From positions 1,054,001 to 1,118,000 of the forward strand of contig JACJWZ010000002.1 in assembly GCA_020636895.1 (NCBI GenBank): a DNA stretch of 64,000 nt. The letters run 5' to 3'. The notes beneath the pieces were generated by a model. It did not search any database and had not been told where the DNA came from. It saw only the letters and a program-made list of their open reading frames with translations. The stretch is from Thermoleophilales bacterium (GTDB taxonomy: Bacteria > Actinomycetota > Thermoleophilia > Solirubrobacterales > 70-9). The position numbers were made by a program, and so were the translations under genes. Shown here piece after piece: positions 31,778 through 40,298 of this stretch (position 1 is the first letter of the stretch; every line of letters begins with the position of its first letter).

Positions 31778-32590
31778 TCACTGCGCGATCGCCGCGTCGT
31801 CCTGGCCGACCACGAGCACGAGGTCGGCCCGGCCCGCGTCCGCCTCGACCGCGGGATCGATGGGCTGGATCTCGGTTGTCCCGAGCTGGTCGGTTAGGTC
31901 GTCGGCGAGCTTCTGGGCGTCGTCCTCGAAGCCGTCCGTGTACATGACGACGCTGACCGTGAAGGGGCTGCTCGCGTCGGTCACGTTGCCGACCTTGAAC
32001 CCCGCCTCCTCCACGAGCGAGCTCGCGGCCTGGGCGACACCGGGGATCCCGACCCCGCCCTCCGGCGCGGTGCCGTTGAGGACCGCGACCTTGGTGACCG
32101 GCTCCTCGTCACCTCCGCCCCCTCCCTTCTTGCCGCCGCCCTTGCCGGACTGAGTCGTCGTCGCGGGCTCGTCGCTGGAGCCGCCGAGCAAGCCGAAGCC
32201 GCTCGTGACGACACCGATGCCGACGATCACGGCGACCAGGGCGCCGACGAGGATCTTGGCGTCAACGGGACTGCGGCGGTCGAGCTCCTCCCAGCGGTAG
32301 GCCATCTCTCCGCGGAGCCGCTCGAAGAAGCCGGGGCCCTCCGGCTCCTCGAGAGCGTCGAGCTCGTCCGAGACCGCTCCCGCATCGCCTCCGGCGCGGG
32401 CGATCGACGCCTCCTGGGCCGCCTCCGCGACGCGCTCGGCCTCGATCGCGGAGCGCTCGGGCGAGCGTCCGGCCCATTCCCGCAGGCGCCGCACGTGCCG
32501 CGCCTGCTGGAAGGTCATGAACACGAGCACGGCCAGGCCGCCGAAGGCGACGAAGCCGAGGATCGAGCCGATCTCCTTCAGCAGGTCCAT
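31778..32590 (-). CDS. Two-TM protein with C-terminal LytR_C domain (copy 1)
   Basis: 270 residues with the same plan as the gene at 30925-31755. First TM (ILGFVAFGGLAVLVFMTF), cytoplasmic acidic segment, second TM (ILVGALVAVIVGIGVVTSGFGLL), Gly/Lys linker, then TKVAVLNGTAPEGGVGIPGVAQAASSLVEEAGFKVGNVTDASSPFTVSVVMYTDGFEDDAQKLADDL...ADLVLVVGQDDA. The LytR_C pattern is clear. Genes with a free LytR_C domain and no LCP enzyme are known in actinobacteria but their role is not. The operon position directly after the epimerase gene suggests work at glycan attachment to the wall. Confidence 0.83.
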   Translation of the reverse strand: MDLLKEIGSILGFVAFGGLAVLVFMTFQQARHVRRLREWAGRSPERSAIEAERVAEAAQEASIARAGGDAGAVSDELDALEEPEGPGFFERLRGEMAYRWEELDRRSPVDAKILVGALVAVIVGIGVVTSGFGLLGGSSDEPATTTQSGKGGGKKGGGGGDEEPVTKVAVLNGTAPEGGVGIPGVAQAASSLVEEAGFKVGNVTDASSPFTVSVVMYTDGFEDDAQKLADDLTDQLGTTEIQPIDPAVEADAGRADLVLVVGQDDAAIAQ

Positions 32591-32648
32591 CGTCGGGCGG
32601 CATCTTAGGGTGCCGGGGAGTCACCCCGGCGAGCGCGGGAGCGTTCGA

Positions 32649-34556
32649 TCAGAGGCTCTCGGTCACTCCGGAGCTGGTCTCCGGCGAGACCCCGGCGCTG
32701 ATCACGCCGACCACGCGCTCCGCGAGACCCGCCTCGTCGCCGCTGTCGATCAGCTCGCGGAGCGCTCGCATCGTCTCCTCGACCTGCTCCGGATCCGGCG
32801 GCTCAGACCGCACGGCGCGGGTGATCCTGGGGGCAGCGGTGGGCTCGGAGCGCTCGTTGTCGGCGAGCAGGCGCTCGTGCAGCTGCTCGCCGGGGCGCAC
32901 GCCGGTGAACTCGATCGCGATGTCCGCCTCGGGTTCGAGGCCGGCGAGCCGGATCATGTTGCGGGCAAGATCGACGATCTTCACGGGCTCGCCCATCTCG
33001 AGGACGAACACGTCGCCGCCACCCGTGTCCTCGCCGAGGTCGGCGGCGCGGATCACGAGCTGGACGGCCTCCGGGATCGTCATGAAGTAGCGGGTCATCT
33101 CCGGGTGCGTGACGGTTACGGGCCCGCCGCGCTCGATCTGGGAGCGGAAGATCGGGACGACGCTCCCGGAGGAGCCGAGGACGTTGCCGAAGCGGACGCT
33201 GACGAACCGCGTCGTCGGGTACTTCGCTGCAGCGGTGCGGACGACCATCTCGGCCATCGCCTTGGAGGCGCCCATCACAGTGCGCGGGTCGACCGCCTTG
33301 TCCGTCGAGATCAGGACGAAGCGCTCGGCGCCGGCGACCGCGGCGGTCTCGGCGGTGACCCGCGTCGCCATCGTGTTGTTGCGGACGGCCTCGAGCGGAT
33401 TGGCCTCCATCAGCGGCACGTGCTTGTAGGCGGCGGCATGGAAGACGACGTCGGGGCGGAAGCGCTGCATGACCTCGAGCATCCGCTCGCCCTCCTTGCA
33501 GTCGGCGAGCACCGCTTCGACGGCGCTGAAGTGCCACTCGGAGGTGAGCTCCCTGTCGATCTGGAAGAGGTTGTCCTCGGCCTGGTCGACGAGGACGAGC
33601 AGCCGCGGCCGCACCCGCGCGATCTGGCGCGAGAGCTCGGAGCCGATCGAGCCCCCCGCACCGGTGACGAGGACGATCTTGTCGCGCAGGTAGGAGCCGA
33701 CGGTGTCGAGCTCCATCCGCACGGGCTCGCGGCCGAGCACGTCCTCGACCTGCACCTCGCGGAGCTGCTGGGTGAGCTGGACGCCTCCCCGCAGCAGCTC
33801 GAAGACGGTGGGCAGCGTGCGGACGCGGATGCCGCGCTCGCGGCAGGCGGAGACGACCTTGCCGCGGATCGCTCCCGGGGCCGAGGGGATCGCGATCACC
33901 ACCTCCTGCGGCTTCAGCTCCTCGAGGATGCCGCCGAGCTCCTCGGTGCCGCCGAGCACCTCGATCCCGAGCAGGCGCATCCCCTTCTTGCGGGCGTCGT
34001 CGTCGACGAACCCGATCGGGCGGCCCAGCTCGGGGTTGAGCCGGAGCTCACGGACGACCATCTGCCCGCCGGAGCCGGCGCCGACGACGAGCACATCCCC
34101 CTGCGAGTGGTCCTTTGCGCGGCGGCGCATGCGGCGCTCGACGAAGAGGAAGCGGGCGATGCTGCGCGCGGAGACGAGCAGCCCGATCGTGAAGACCAGG
34201 TCGTAGATCATGATCGAGCGCGGCATCGGGCTCGGGAACGGCTTGACGAGCACGAAGAACGCGATCAGCACCGCGGAGGCGACGCAGCAGGCGCGGATCA
34301 CCGCCCAGATGTCGCCGAGGTTGAAGTAACGCCACCACTTCTGGTGCAGGCCCATGAGACCGAAGATCGCGGTCTTGCCCAGCGCGACGAAGACGATCGA
34401 GCCCGTGAGCATCTCGACGTAGCGGTCGGGGATGCCCCCGGGCTCGTCGATGAAGCGGATCTCGAACGCGAGGTAGAAGGCCAGGGCGGCCAACGCCGCA
34501 TCCGCCGCGAGCTGGAAGATGCGGTGCCTGAGCACCGGCGCGCGCAGGCGGTTCAT
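32649..34556 (-). CDS. FlaA1/CapD-type membrane nucleoside-diphosphate-sugar epimerase/dehydratase
   Basis: 635 residues from ATG 34556. Four N-terminal TM helices (residues 10-135) precede two Rossmann units. The first, GDVLVVGAGSGGQMVVRELR, is the CoA-binding-like half. The second, KIVLVTGAGGSIGSELSRQI, is the catalytic SDR domain with VFHAAAYKHVPLMEANPLEAV, FVLISTDKAVDPRTVMGASKAMAEM (STDKAV in place of YxxxK, as in FlaA1-type 4,6-dehydratases) and RFGNVLGSSGSVVPIF. Makes UDP-4-keto-6-deoxy sugars for surface glycans. First gene of the six-gene minus-strand operon. The start codon abuts a palindromic operator and TACCCT lies seven bases before it. Confidence 0.93.
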   Translation of the reverse strand: MNRLRAPVLRHRIFQLAADAALAALAFYLAFEIRFIDEPGGIPDRYVEMLTGSIVFVALGKTAIFGLMGLHQKWWRYFNLGDIWAVIRACCVASAVLIAFFVLVKPFPSPMPRSIMIYDLVFTIGLLVSARSIARFLFVERRMRRRAKDHSQGDVLVVGAGSGGQMVVRELRLNPELGRPIGFVDDDARKKGMRLLGIEVLGGTEELGGILEELKPQEVVIAIPSAPGAIRGKVVSACRERGIRVRTLPTVFELLRGGVQLTQQLREVQVEDVLGREPVRMELDTVGSYLRDKIVLVTGAGGSIGSELSRQIARVRPRLLVLVDQAEDNLFQIDRELTSEWHFSAVEAVLADCKEGERMLEVMQRFRPDVVFHAAAYKHVPLMEANPLEAVRNNTMATRVTAETAAVAGAERFVLISTDKAVDPRTVMGASKAMAEMVVRTAAAKYPTTRFVSVRFGNVLGSSGSVVPIFRSQIERGGPVTVTHPEMTRYFMTIPEAVQLVIRAADLGEDTGGGDVFVLEMGEPVKIVDLARNMIRLAGLEPEADIAIEFTGVRPGEQLHERLLADNERSEPTAAPRITRAVRSEPPDPEQVEETMRALRELIDSGDEAGLAERVVGVISAGVSPETSSGVTESL

Positions 34557-34580
34557 GACCGAAAGGGTAGAGTTTCGGTC
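34557..34580. promoter_or_regulatory. Divergent promoter with palindromic operator (GACCGAAA-N8-TTTCGGTC)
   Basis: Perfect 8-bp inverted repeat starting one base after the epimerase ATG. The 8-bp spacer GGGTAGAG holds the minus-strand -10 TACCCT (34564-34569, seven bases before ATG 34556) and overlaps a plus-strand TAGAGT (34568-34573) pointing to the DedA gene. A bound dimer would cover both start sites. Confidence 0.5.
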
Positions 34581-34639
34581 AAGGGTGCGGGACCCGCTGC
34601 GAGCGGTTCGCAAGTCCCTTCTCGACGCCTGCGGCCTCC

Positions 34640-35320
34640 ATGTTCCCGCCCCTGCTCACAGCCTCGCTGACCGACCCGATCGTCGATCTCGCGGTCGATT
34701 TCATCAACGAGGTCGGTCTGGTCGGGGTCTTCATCCTGATGACGCTCGAGAGCGCCTGCATCCCGATCCCGAGCGAGGCGACGATGTTGTTCGCGGGCTT
34801 CAACGTCGCCGAGGGCGACATGACGCTGCTCGGGATCACCGCGGCCGGTGTGCTCGGCAACCTGCTCGGTTCCTGGATCGCCTACGCGATCGGCTACTAC
34901 GGCCGCCTCGAGCTGCTCGAGCGGCACAAGATCCTCCACGTCAACCCCAAGCACATCGCCGCGGCCGACCGCTGGTTCGAACGGCACGGCGACGCGACCG
35001 TCTTCTGGTGCCGGATGCTGCCGATCATCCGCACGTTCATCTCGCTGCCGGCGGGCGTCGCGCGGATGCCCTTCTGGCGCTTCACGCTGCTGACGCTGCT
35101 CGGGTGCATCCCCTGGGTGCTGGGCCTCGGGCTGATCGGCAAGTCCGTCGGGTCCAACTGGACCGAGTGGCAGGACAAGCTCCACTACTTCGACTACCTC
35201 GTCGCCGCGGCGATCGTCGGCGGCGGCATCTACCTGCTGATCCGCTGGCGGCGCGGCAAGGGGGACGGCGATGCGAGCACCGGTGCCGACGAGCCCGCGA
35301 CGGACGCCGGTGCTCCCTGA
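34640..35320 (+). CDS. DedA-family membrane protein
   Basis: 226 residues. Typical DedA sequence: LVGVFILMTLESACIPIPSEATMLFAGF, GNLLGSWIAYAIGYYGR, and the late FWCRMLPIIRTFISLPAGVARMPFWRFTLLTLLGCIPWVLGLGLIGKSVG. These carry the conserved acidic E (S-E-A) and the R-x-x-P-x-x-R motif. Members act in undecaprenyl-phosphate or phospholipid flipping and in membrane homeostasis. This fits the next gene, uppP, which overlaps its 3' end by 50 bases. Together they recycle the lipid carrier used by the surface-glycan and peptidoglycan genes around them. Confidence 0.93.
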   Translation: MFPPLLTASLTDPIVDLAVDFINEVGLVGVFILMTLESACIPIPSEATMLFAGFNVAEGDMTLLGITAAGVLGNLLGSWIAYAIGYYGRLELLERHKILHVNPKHIAAADRWFERHGDATVFWCRMLPIIRTFISLPAGVARMPFWRFTLLTLLGCIPWVLGLGLIGKSVGSNWTEWQDKLHYFDYLVAAAIVGGGIYLLIRWRRGKGDGDASTGADEPATDAGAP

Positions 35321-36143
35321 GCGGGATCCGGCCCCTTCCGGGGTCGGGCTGACCCCGCTGCGGGCCGCCGTGCTCGGAGCGGTGCAGGGACCGACCGAGC
35401 TGCTGCCCGTCTCGAGCTCCGCGCACCTGCGAATCGTCCCGTGGCTGCTCGGCTGGGACCTCGACCGGACCGTCGACCCCGAGGACCGCAAGGCGTTCGA
35501 GGTCGCGGTTCACTGCGGGGCGGCGCTGGCGCTCCTGATCGGTCAGAGGCGGCTGATCGCCGACGAGCTGCGGCGCCTCGACGAACGCAGGGTCGCGGTG
35601 ATCGCGCTCTCCTTCCTGCCGGCGGTGGCGACCGGCCTGGCGCTAGAGAGCTGGATCGACCGCCGCCTCGGTGGCCCCCGAGCTACCGCCGCGGGGCTGA
35701 TCGCCGGGTCGGTGGCGATGGTGGTCGCCGACCGCGCTCCCCGCGAGCGTGTGGCGGGCGACGCCAGGCCGATCGACGGCCTCGTGATCGGCTGCGCGCA
35801 GGCCGCCGCGCTCGCCCCCGGCGTCTCCCGCAACGGCTCGACGCTCGCTGCGGCGCGGGCGCGCGGGTTCGGGCGCGCCCACGCGAACCTGCTCTCGCGG
35901 ACCGTGGCGCTGCCGGTGATCACAGCGGCGGCGGTCCGCAAGGGGTCGAAGCTGCGGGGCGGCGGGCGAGCGGTCAGCGGGCGGCAGAAGCGGGCGGTCG
36001 CAGTGGGCGTGGGGGTCGCGTTCGCCTCGACGCTCGCCTCCCAGGGCCTGATCCGCCTGATCGAACGGGACCGCGCGCTCTGGCCCTACGCCGGCTACAG
36101 GGTCGGCCTCGCAGGCGTGATCTTGTGGAAGACGCGGCGCTAG
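35271..36143 (+). CDS. uppP: Undecaprenyl-diphosphatase (BacA/UppP)
   Basis: 290 residues from ATG 35271, which has a good AAGGGGG Shine-Dalgarno six bases upstream although it overlaps DedA by 50 bases. A GTG at 35310 is the alternative. BacA motifs: AVLGAVQGPTELLPVSSSAHLRI (the conserved E and SSSAHL, here with L-L-P in place of F-L-P) and the second box AALAPGVSRNGST with the catalytic Arg. About eight TM helices. Hydrolyses undecaprenyl diphosphate to the monophosphate carrier. In line with DedA upstream and close to the polysaccharide operon on the other strand. Confidence 0.93.
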   Translation: MRAPVPTSPRRTPVLPERDPAPSGVGLTPLRAAVLGAVQGPTELLPVSSSAHLRIVPWLLGWDLDRTVDPEDRKAFEVAVHCGAALALLIGQRRLIADELRRLDERRVAVIALSFLPAVATGLALESWIDRRLGGPRATAAGLIAGSVAMVVADRAPRERVAGDARPIDGLVIGCAQAAALAPGVSRNGSTLAAARARGFGRAHANLLSRTVALPVITAAAVRKGSKLRGGGRAVSGRQKRAVAVGVGVAFASTLASQGLIRLIERDRALWPYAGYRVGLAGVILWKTRR

Positions 36144-36184
36144 CGAGAACCCGTGACCGGCCGGTCCGGTTGAATGCTTCGCCC

Positions 36185-37207
36185 GTGAGCCAGGACGCAT
36201 ACACACGCGCCGGCGTCAGCCAGAGCGACGCTGACTCCGCCGTAGCGGCGCTGGTCTCCCACCTCTCTCGGATCGAGACGGGCAAGCCGTCGCGGAACGT
36301 CCCGCTCCCCGGGCACTACGCGAGCGTCCTGCGGATCGACGACCGCACCGGCATCGCCTTCGGGACCGACGGGGTCGGGACGAAGATGGTCGTCGCCGAG
36401 AAGCTCGGCCGCTACGACACGATCGGGATCGACTGCATCGCGATGAACGTCAACGACCTCGTCTGCGTCGGCGCCGAGCCGGTCGCGCTCCTCGACTTCA
36501 TCCTCTGCCGCACCGCCGATCCTGAGGTCTGCGGTCAGATCGGCGAGGGGCTGCGGCGCGGCGCCGAGCTCGCCGGGATCGAGATCCCTGGCGGGGAGAT
36601 CGCCCAGGTCGGCGACGTCGTCGAGGGGATCGAGCTCGCCGGCAGCGCGATCGGGCTGGTCGCGCTCGACGTGATCGTCGACGGCTCCACGGTCCGGGCC
36701 GGCGACGCGATCATCGGCCTCCCCTCCACCGGCCTGCACTCCAACGGCTACACGCTCGCCCGCAAGGTGCTCGACGGGCTCCCGCTCGACCGCGACCCCG
36801 ACGGCAGGCTCGGGCGGCCGCTCGGCGACGTCCTGCTCGAGCCGACCGAGATCTACGTCGAGACGATCCTCGAGCTCCTCGCCGTTCCCGACATCGCCGT
36901 CAACGGGCTCGCCCACATCACCGGCGACGGGCTGAACAACCTGCTCCGGCTGGGCGACACCAGCGAGATCGGCTACGCGATCGAGGCGCCGCTGCCGGTC
37001 CCCCCCATCTTCGACCTGATCGCCGACCGCGGCGAGGTCGACGACGAGGAGATGCACGAGGTCTTCAACATGGGCTGCGGCTTCTGCGTGATCGTCCCCG
37101 AACCCGACGCCGAGGCCGCGATCGGCCTGCTCAGCGGCTCCTACCCGGGCGCAGCGCGCATCGGCACGGTCACCGATCGCGCCGGCGTCGTCGAGCGCTC
37201 GTCCTGA
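36185..37207 (+). CDS. purM: Phosphoribosylformylglycinamidine cyclo-ligase
   Basis: 340 residues from GTG 36185 (S-Q-D-A-Y-T-R-A-G-V), the usual N-terminus. A TTG five codons earlier is possible. The AIR synthase core shows FGTDGVGTKMVVAEKLGRYDTIGIDCIAMNVNDLVCVGAEPVALLDFI, GGEIAQVGD, GLPSTGLHSNGYTLARKVL, HITGDGLNNLLRL and EVFNMGCGFCVIV. It catalyses the fifth step of purine synthesis (FGAM to AIR). No other pur gene is next to it. The gene follows uppP by about 40 bp and ends 26 bp before a convergent VOC gene. Confidence 0.97.
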   Translation: MSQDAYTRAGVSQSDADSAVAALVSHLSRIETGKPSRNVPLPGHYASVLRIDDRTGIAFGTDGVGTKMVVAEKLGRYDTIGIDCIAMNVNDLVCVGAEPVALLDFILCRTADPEVCGQIGEGLRRGAELAGIEIPGGEIAQVGDVVEGIELAGSAIGLVALDVIVDGSTVRAGDAIIGLPSTGLHSNGYTLARKVLDGLPLDRDPDGRLGRPLGDVLLEPTEIYVETILELLAVPDIAVNGLAHITGDGLNNLLRLGDTSEIGYAIEAPLPVPPIFDLIADRGEVDDEEMHEVFNMGCGFCVIVPEPDAEAAIGLLSGSYPGAARIGTVTDRAGVVERSS

Positions 37208-37232
37208 CCAGCTCCGGAGTGGCCGAGGTCGG

Positions 37233-37604
37233 CTACTCCTTCGGCGCGTAGCGGTGGTGGAGGATGAACGGGTTGCCGTCGGGGTCGGCGAAGAAGGCCA
37301 TGTTGCAGACGCCCGAGTCGATGTCGTCCATGAAGAAGCTGACACCCTTGGCCTCGAGGTCGGCGCGAGCCTCGGCGACGTCGTCGACGTGAAGCGCGAT
37401 CGCGCCGCCGTTGGGGGAGAACTCCTGGCCGAACGCGTCGGACTGCATGACGGCGATCGTCAGGTTCCCGGTCTCGAACTCGCCGGCCGGCATGTCCCCC
37501 CACTGCTTCGAGAACGGCAGGCCGAGGACCTCGCCGTAGAACTGCGTCGCGGCCTCGTAGTTGCGGGTCGGGACCGTCGCGAAATCCACGCCTCTGACTT
37601 CCAT
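37233..37604 (-). CDS. VOC-family protein (glyoxalase/bleomycin-resistance type)
   Basis: 123 residues from ATG 37604, eight bases after GAGGAG. An ATG at 37613 would add three residues. Single VOC module pair: VDFATVPTRNYEAATQFYGEVLGLP, GGAIALHVDDVAEARADLEAKGV, and the terminal MAFFADPDGNPFILHHRYAP. The last motif carries the usual D-P-D-G-N and metal-ligand region. Enzymes of this superfamily bind a divalent metal; the substrate is unknown. A single gene converging on purM. Confidence 0.9.
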   Translation of the reverse strand: MEVRGVDFATVPTRNYEAATQFYGEVLGLPFSKQWGDMPAGEFETGNLTIAVMQSDAFGQEFSPNGGAIALHVDDVAEARADLEAKGVSFFMDDIDSGVCNMAFFADPDGNPFILHHRYAPKE

Positions 37605-37785
37605 CTCCAGCATCTCCTCGGTGTCGGTGTCGGGTTGCTCGAGCGTATGACGTACCGCCCGGGAGCGCCAGGTTGCGCAATCCGACGTTCGCGGCGAAGG
37701 CCCCGCTGCGCCGCCGGAGTCGCTCATCGAAAATACTTCTCGTGATCATGGGCCAGAGCTGTGTCGACACACGGAGATCTCCGCA

Positions 37786-39276
37786 GTGATCGGCACGCTG
37801 ATGTCGGGCCGCTACCGGCTCGAATCGAAGCTGGGAAGCGGCGGGATGTCGACCGTCTACCTGGCGATCGACGAGACGCTCGGGCGCAAGGTCGCGATCA
37901 AGGTCATGCACCGGGAGATCTCCGATCAGCCCGACCAGCTCGAGCGGTTCCGGCGGGAGGCCCGCGCGGTCGCCCAGCTCTCCCACCCCAACCTCGTCGC
38001 GGTGATCGACGCGGGCGAGGACGGCGGCCACCCCTACATCGTCTTCGAGTACGTGCCCGGGGAGACGCTCAAGCAGCGCATCGCCGAGAGCGGGCGGCTG
38101 GCGACCGACGAAGCCACCGCCTACGCGATCGAGATCGGCCGCGGGCTCGCGGCCGCCCACGCGGCCCGGCTCGTGCACCGCGACGTGAAGCCGCAGAACG
38201 TCCTCATCGACCCCGACGGCCGCGCCAAGATCACCGACTTCGGCATCGCCCGCTCGATCGAGGAGCACGGCCTGACGGCCACCGGCCGCGTGCTCGGCAC
38301 CACCGACTATGTCTCCCCCGAACAGGCCATGGGCAAGCCGGTCGACGCCCGCACCGACGTCTACTCGCTCGGCATCGTCCTCTACGAGATGCTGACCGGC
38401 GAGGTGCCCTTCATCGCCGAGACGCAGGTCGGCGTCGCGATGAAGCACGTGAACGAGCTCATGCCCGACGTGCAGGCCCGCCGCCCCGAGACCTCGGCGG
38501 CGCTGGCCGCGGCCGTCGATCGCTCGACGGCCAAGCAGCCGCAGGACCGCTACCACGACATGAACGAGTTCCTCGCCGACCTCGAGGGAGCGCTCGAGGT
38601 CGAGGTCCACCGCGCGGCGGGCGGGCAGACCAACGAGGCGACGACCGTGCTCCGGACCGTCCCCCAGAAGCGGCGCTGGCTGCCGAGCAAGCGCCGCGCC
38701 TCATGGGCGGGTCTGATCGTGCTGGCGATCGCGGCGGGGATCGCAATTGCGATCGCGGCGCTGTCCGGCGGCGACGAGCAGACCGAGAAGCCGAAGACCC
38801 CACCGGTCACGAGCGAGACCATCCCGATCGTCGGCGCTGAGGACTTCGACCCCCAAGGCGACGACGAGGAGCACTCCGAGGACGTCGGGTTCGCCATCGA
38901 CGACGACGCCGGCACCTCGTGGTCGACGGAGTCCTACGAGGCCGGGCTCGCGGGTGCGCCGAAGAACGGCGTCGGCCTCGTGCTCGACACCGACGGCAGC
39001 GTCACGCCCGCGACGCTCGACCTGCAGACCAACGGCGGGGGCTGGAAGTTCGACGTCTACGCGTCGGACTCGAAAGCGGTCCCGACCGAGGGTCCCTTCG
39101 ACGAGGCGGGCGCCGCGACCGGCGCCTGGGGCGACCCCCTCGCCTCCGGCCAGTCCGCGGGGAAGAACATGACCGTCGGCCTCAGCGGCGCGAGCGGGCG
39201 TCACTTCCTGATCTGGATCACGGACCTGAACGGCGTCGAGGCGGCCGAGATCTTCGGCGCTCAGCTGCAGAGCTGA
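37786..39276 (+). CDS. Ser/Thr protein kinase with extracytoplasmic F5/8C-like domain
   Basis: 496 residues from GTG 37786. The kinase domain (residues 9-270) has GSGGMSTVY, VAIKV, VHRDVKPQNVL, DFGIAR and VSPEQ, and so is expected to be active. A juxtamembrane Arg/Lys-rich stretch leads to one TM (AGLIVLAIAAGIAIAIAAL). The outer domain (FDPQGDDEEHSEDVGFAIDDDAGTSWSTESYEAG...GVGLVLDTDGSVTPATLDLQTNGGGWKFDVYASD...ITDLNG) follows the pattern of galactose-binding/discoidin-like (F5/8C) folds, as in mycobacterial MviN-linked proteins. That suggests sensing of a glycan. Stands alone between purM/VOC and the growth operon. Confidence 0.9.
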   Translation: MIGTLMSGRYRLESKLGSGGMSTVYLAIDETLGRKVAIKVMHREISDQPDQLERFRREARAVAQLSHPNLVAVIDAGEDGGHPYIVFEYVPGETLKQRIAESGRLATDEATAYAIEIGRGLAAAHAARLVHRDVKPQNVLIDPDGRAKITDFGIARSIEEHGLTATGRVLGTTDYVSPEQAMGKPVDARTDVYSLGIVLYEMLTGEVPFIAETQVGVAMKHVNELMPDVQARRPETSAALAAAVDRSTAKQPQDRYHDMNEFLADLEGALEVEVHRAAGGQTNEATTVLRTVPQKRRWLPSKRRASWAGLIVLAIAAGIAIAIAALSGGDEQTEKPKTPPVTSETIPIVGAEDFDPQGDDEEHSEDVGFAIDDDAGTSWSTESYEAGLAGAPKNGVGLVLDTDGSVTPATLDLQTNGGGWKFDVYASDSKAVPTEGPFDEAGAATGAWGDPLASGQSAGKNMTVGLSGASGRHFLIWITDLNGVEAAEIFGAQLQS

Positions 39277-39311
39277 GCGGACGGACGCTGAGCGCTCGGT
39301 CGCTCGGTCGC

Positions 39312-40298
39312 TTAGTACTTGTAGCTGCGCTCGGTCTCGTGGCGCTCGATCGCGAGCCCCACGAGGCGGTCGCAGATCTCGGGATAGGGCACCCCGGTCG
39401 CCTCGAACAGCTTCGCGAAGACGCTCGTCTCGGTGAAGCCGGGGATCGTGTTGAGCTCGTTGACGAGCACCTCCCCACCCTCGGTCACGAAGAAATCGCA
39501 GCGGGCCAGGCCGGTGCAGCCGAGCAGCCGGTAGACGCGCTCGGCGAGCTCGCGCACCCGAGCGACGAGGTCGTCGCCGATCGGCGCCGGCACGACCAGC
39601 TCCATCCCGCCCGCGGAGTACTTGGCCTCGTAGTGGTACCACTCGGCCCCGGTCACGACCTGGCCCGGAAGCGAGGTCTCCACCTCGTCGTTGCCCATCA
39701 CCGAGCACTCGACCTCCCAGCCGTCGCAGTGCGCCTCGACGATCACGCGCGGGTCGTGCGCGGCCGCGGATTCGACGGCCGGGTCGAGGCCGCCGGGCTC
39801 GTTCACCTTGAGGATCCCGACGCTGGAGCCGAGCCGCGACGGCTTCACCCAGACCGGCAGCCCCATCTCCTCGACCCGCTCGCGCCAGCCCGGATCGCCG
39901 GCGGCGCAGAAGTCCACCTGCGCGATTCCGGCATCGCGCAGCAGGCGCTTGAAGACGAGCTTGTCGATCGTCGTCGCGGCGGCGAGCACGCCGGGGCCGA
40001 CGTAGGGGAGGTCGAGGCTCTCGAGCAGCCCCTGCACGACCCCGTCCTCGCCGAACGGCCCGTGCAGAACCGGGAAGGCGGCGTCGCAATCGAGCAGCCC
40101 GGCGGCGGCGCGCAGGTCGACGTCGCTGCCGCCGTGGCCCTCGGCGTCGGCGCCCGTCACCCAGCGGCCCCCCGGTTCGATCACGACGTCGACGGGCTCG
40201 TGCCCGGCGGCGCGCAGGCCCTCGGCGACCGCCGCGCCCGAACGAAGGGAGACGGCGTGCTCGCTCGAGCGTCCGCCGCGGATGACCGCGACCCTCAT
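39312..40298 (-). CDS. ddl: D-alanine--D-alanine ligase
   Basis: 328 residues. ATP-grasp motifs include RVAVIRGGRSSEHAVSLRSG, the glycine-rich LPVWVKPSRLGSSVGILKV, CDGWEVECSVMGN and the metal/ATP end VNELNTIPGFTETSVF. Joins two D-Ala for the peptidoglycan stem. Its ATG overlaps the stop of the PASTA kinase gene (ATGA), making it the last gene of the fha-pstP-rodA-pbpA-pknB operon. In most actinobacteria ddl is not in this operon. The linkage puts precursor synthesis under the same transcript as the growth kinase. Confidence 0.96.
   Translation of the reverse strand: MRVAVIRGGRSSEHAVSLRSGAAVAEGLRAAGHEPVDVVIEPGGRWVTGADAEGHGGSDVDLRAAAGLLDCDAAFPVLHGPFGEDGVVQGLLESLDLPYVGPGVLAAATTIDKLVFKRLLRDAGIAQVDFCAAGDPGWRERVEEMGLPVWVKPSRLGSSVGILKVNEPGGLDPAVESAAAHDPRVIVEAHCDGWEVECSVMGNDEVETSLPGQVVTGAEWYHYEAKYSAGGMELVVPAPIGDDLVARVRELAERVYRLLGCTGLARCDFFVTEGGEVLVNELNTIPGFTETSVFAKLFEATGVPYPEICDRLVGLAIERHETERSYKY

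Noticed and set aside
34590..34640. GGTTCGCAAGTCCC resembling a tRNA T-arm upstream of the DedA gene
   Set aside because: No acceptor, D or anticodon stems can be built around it.
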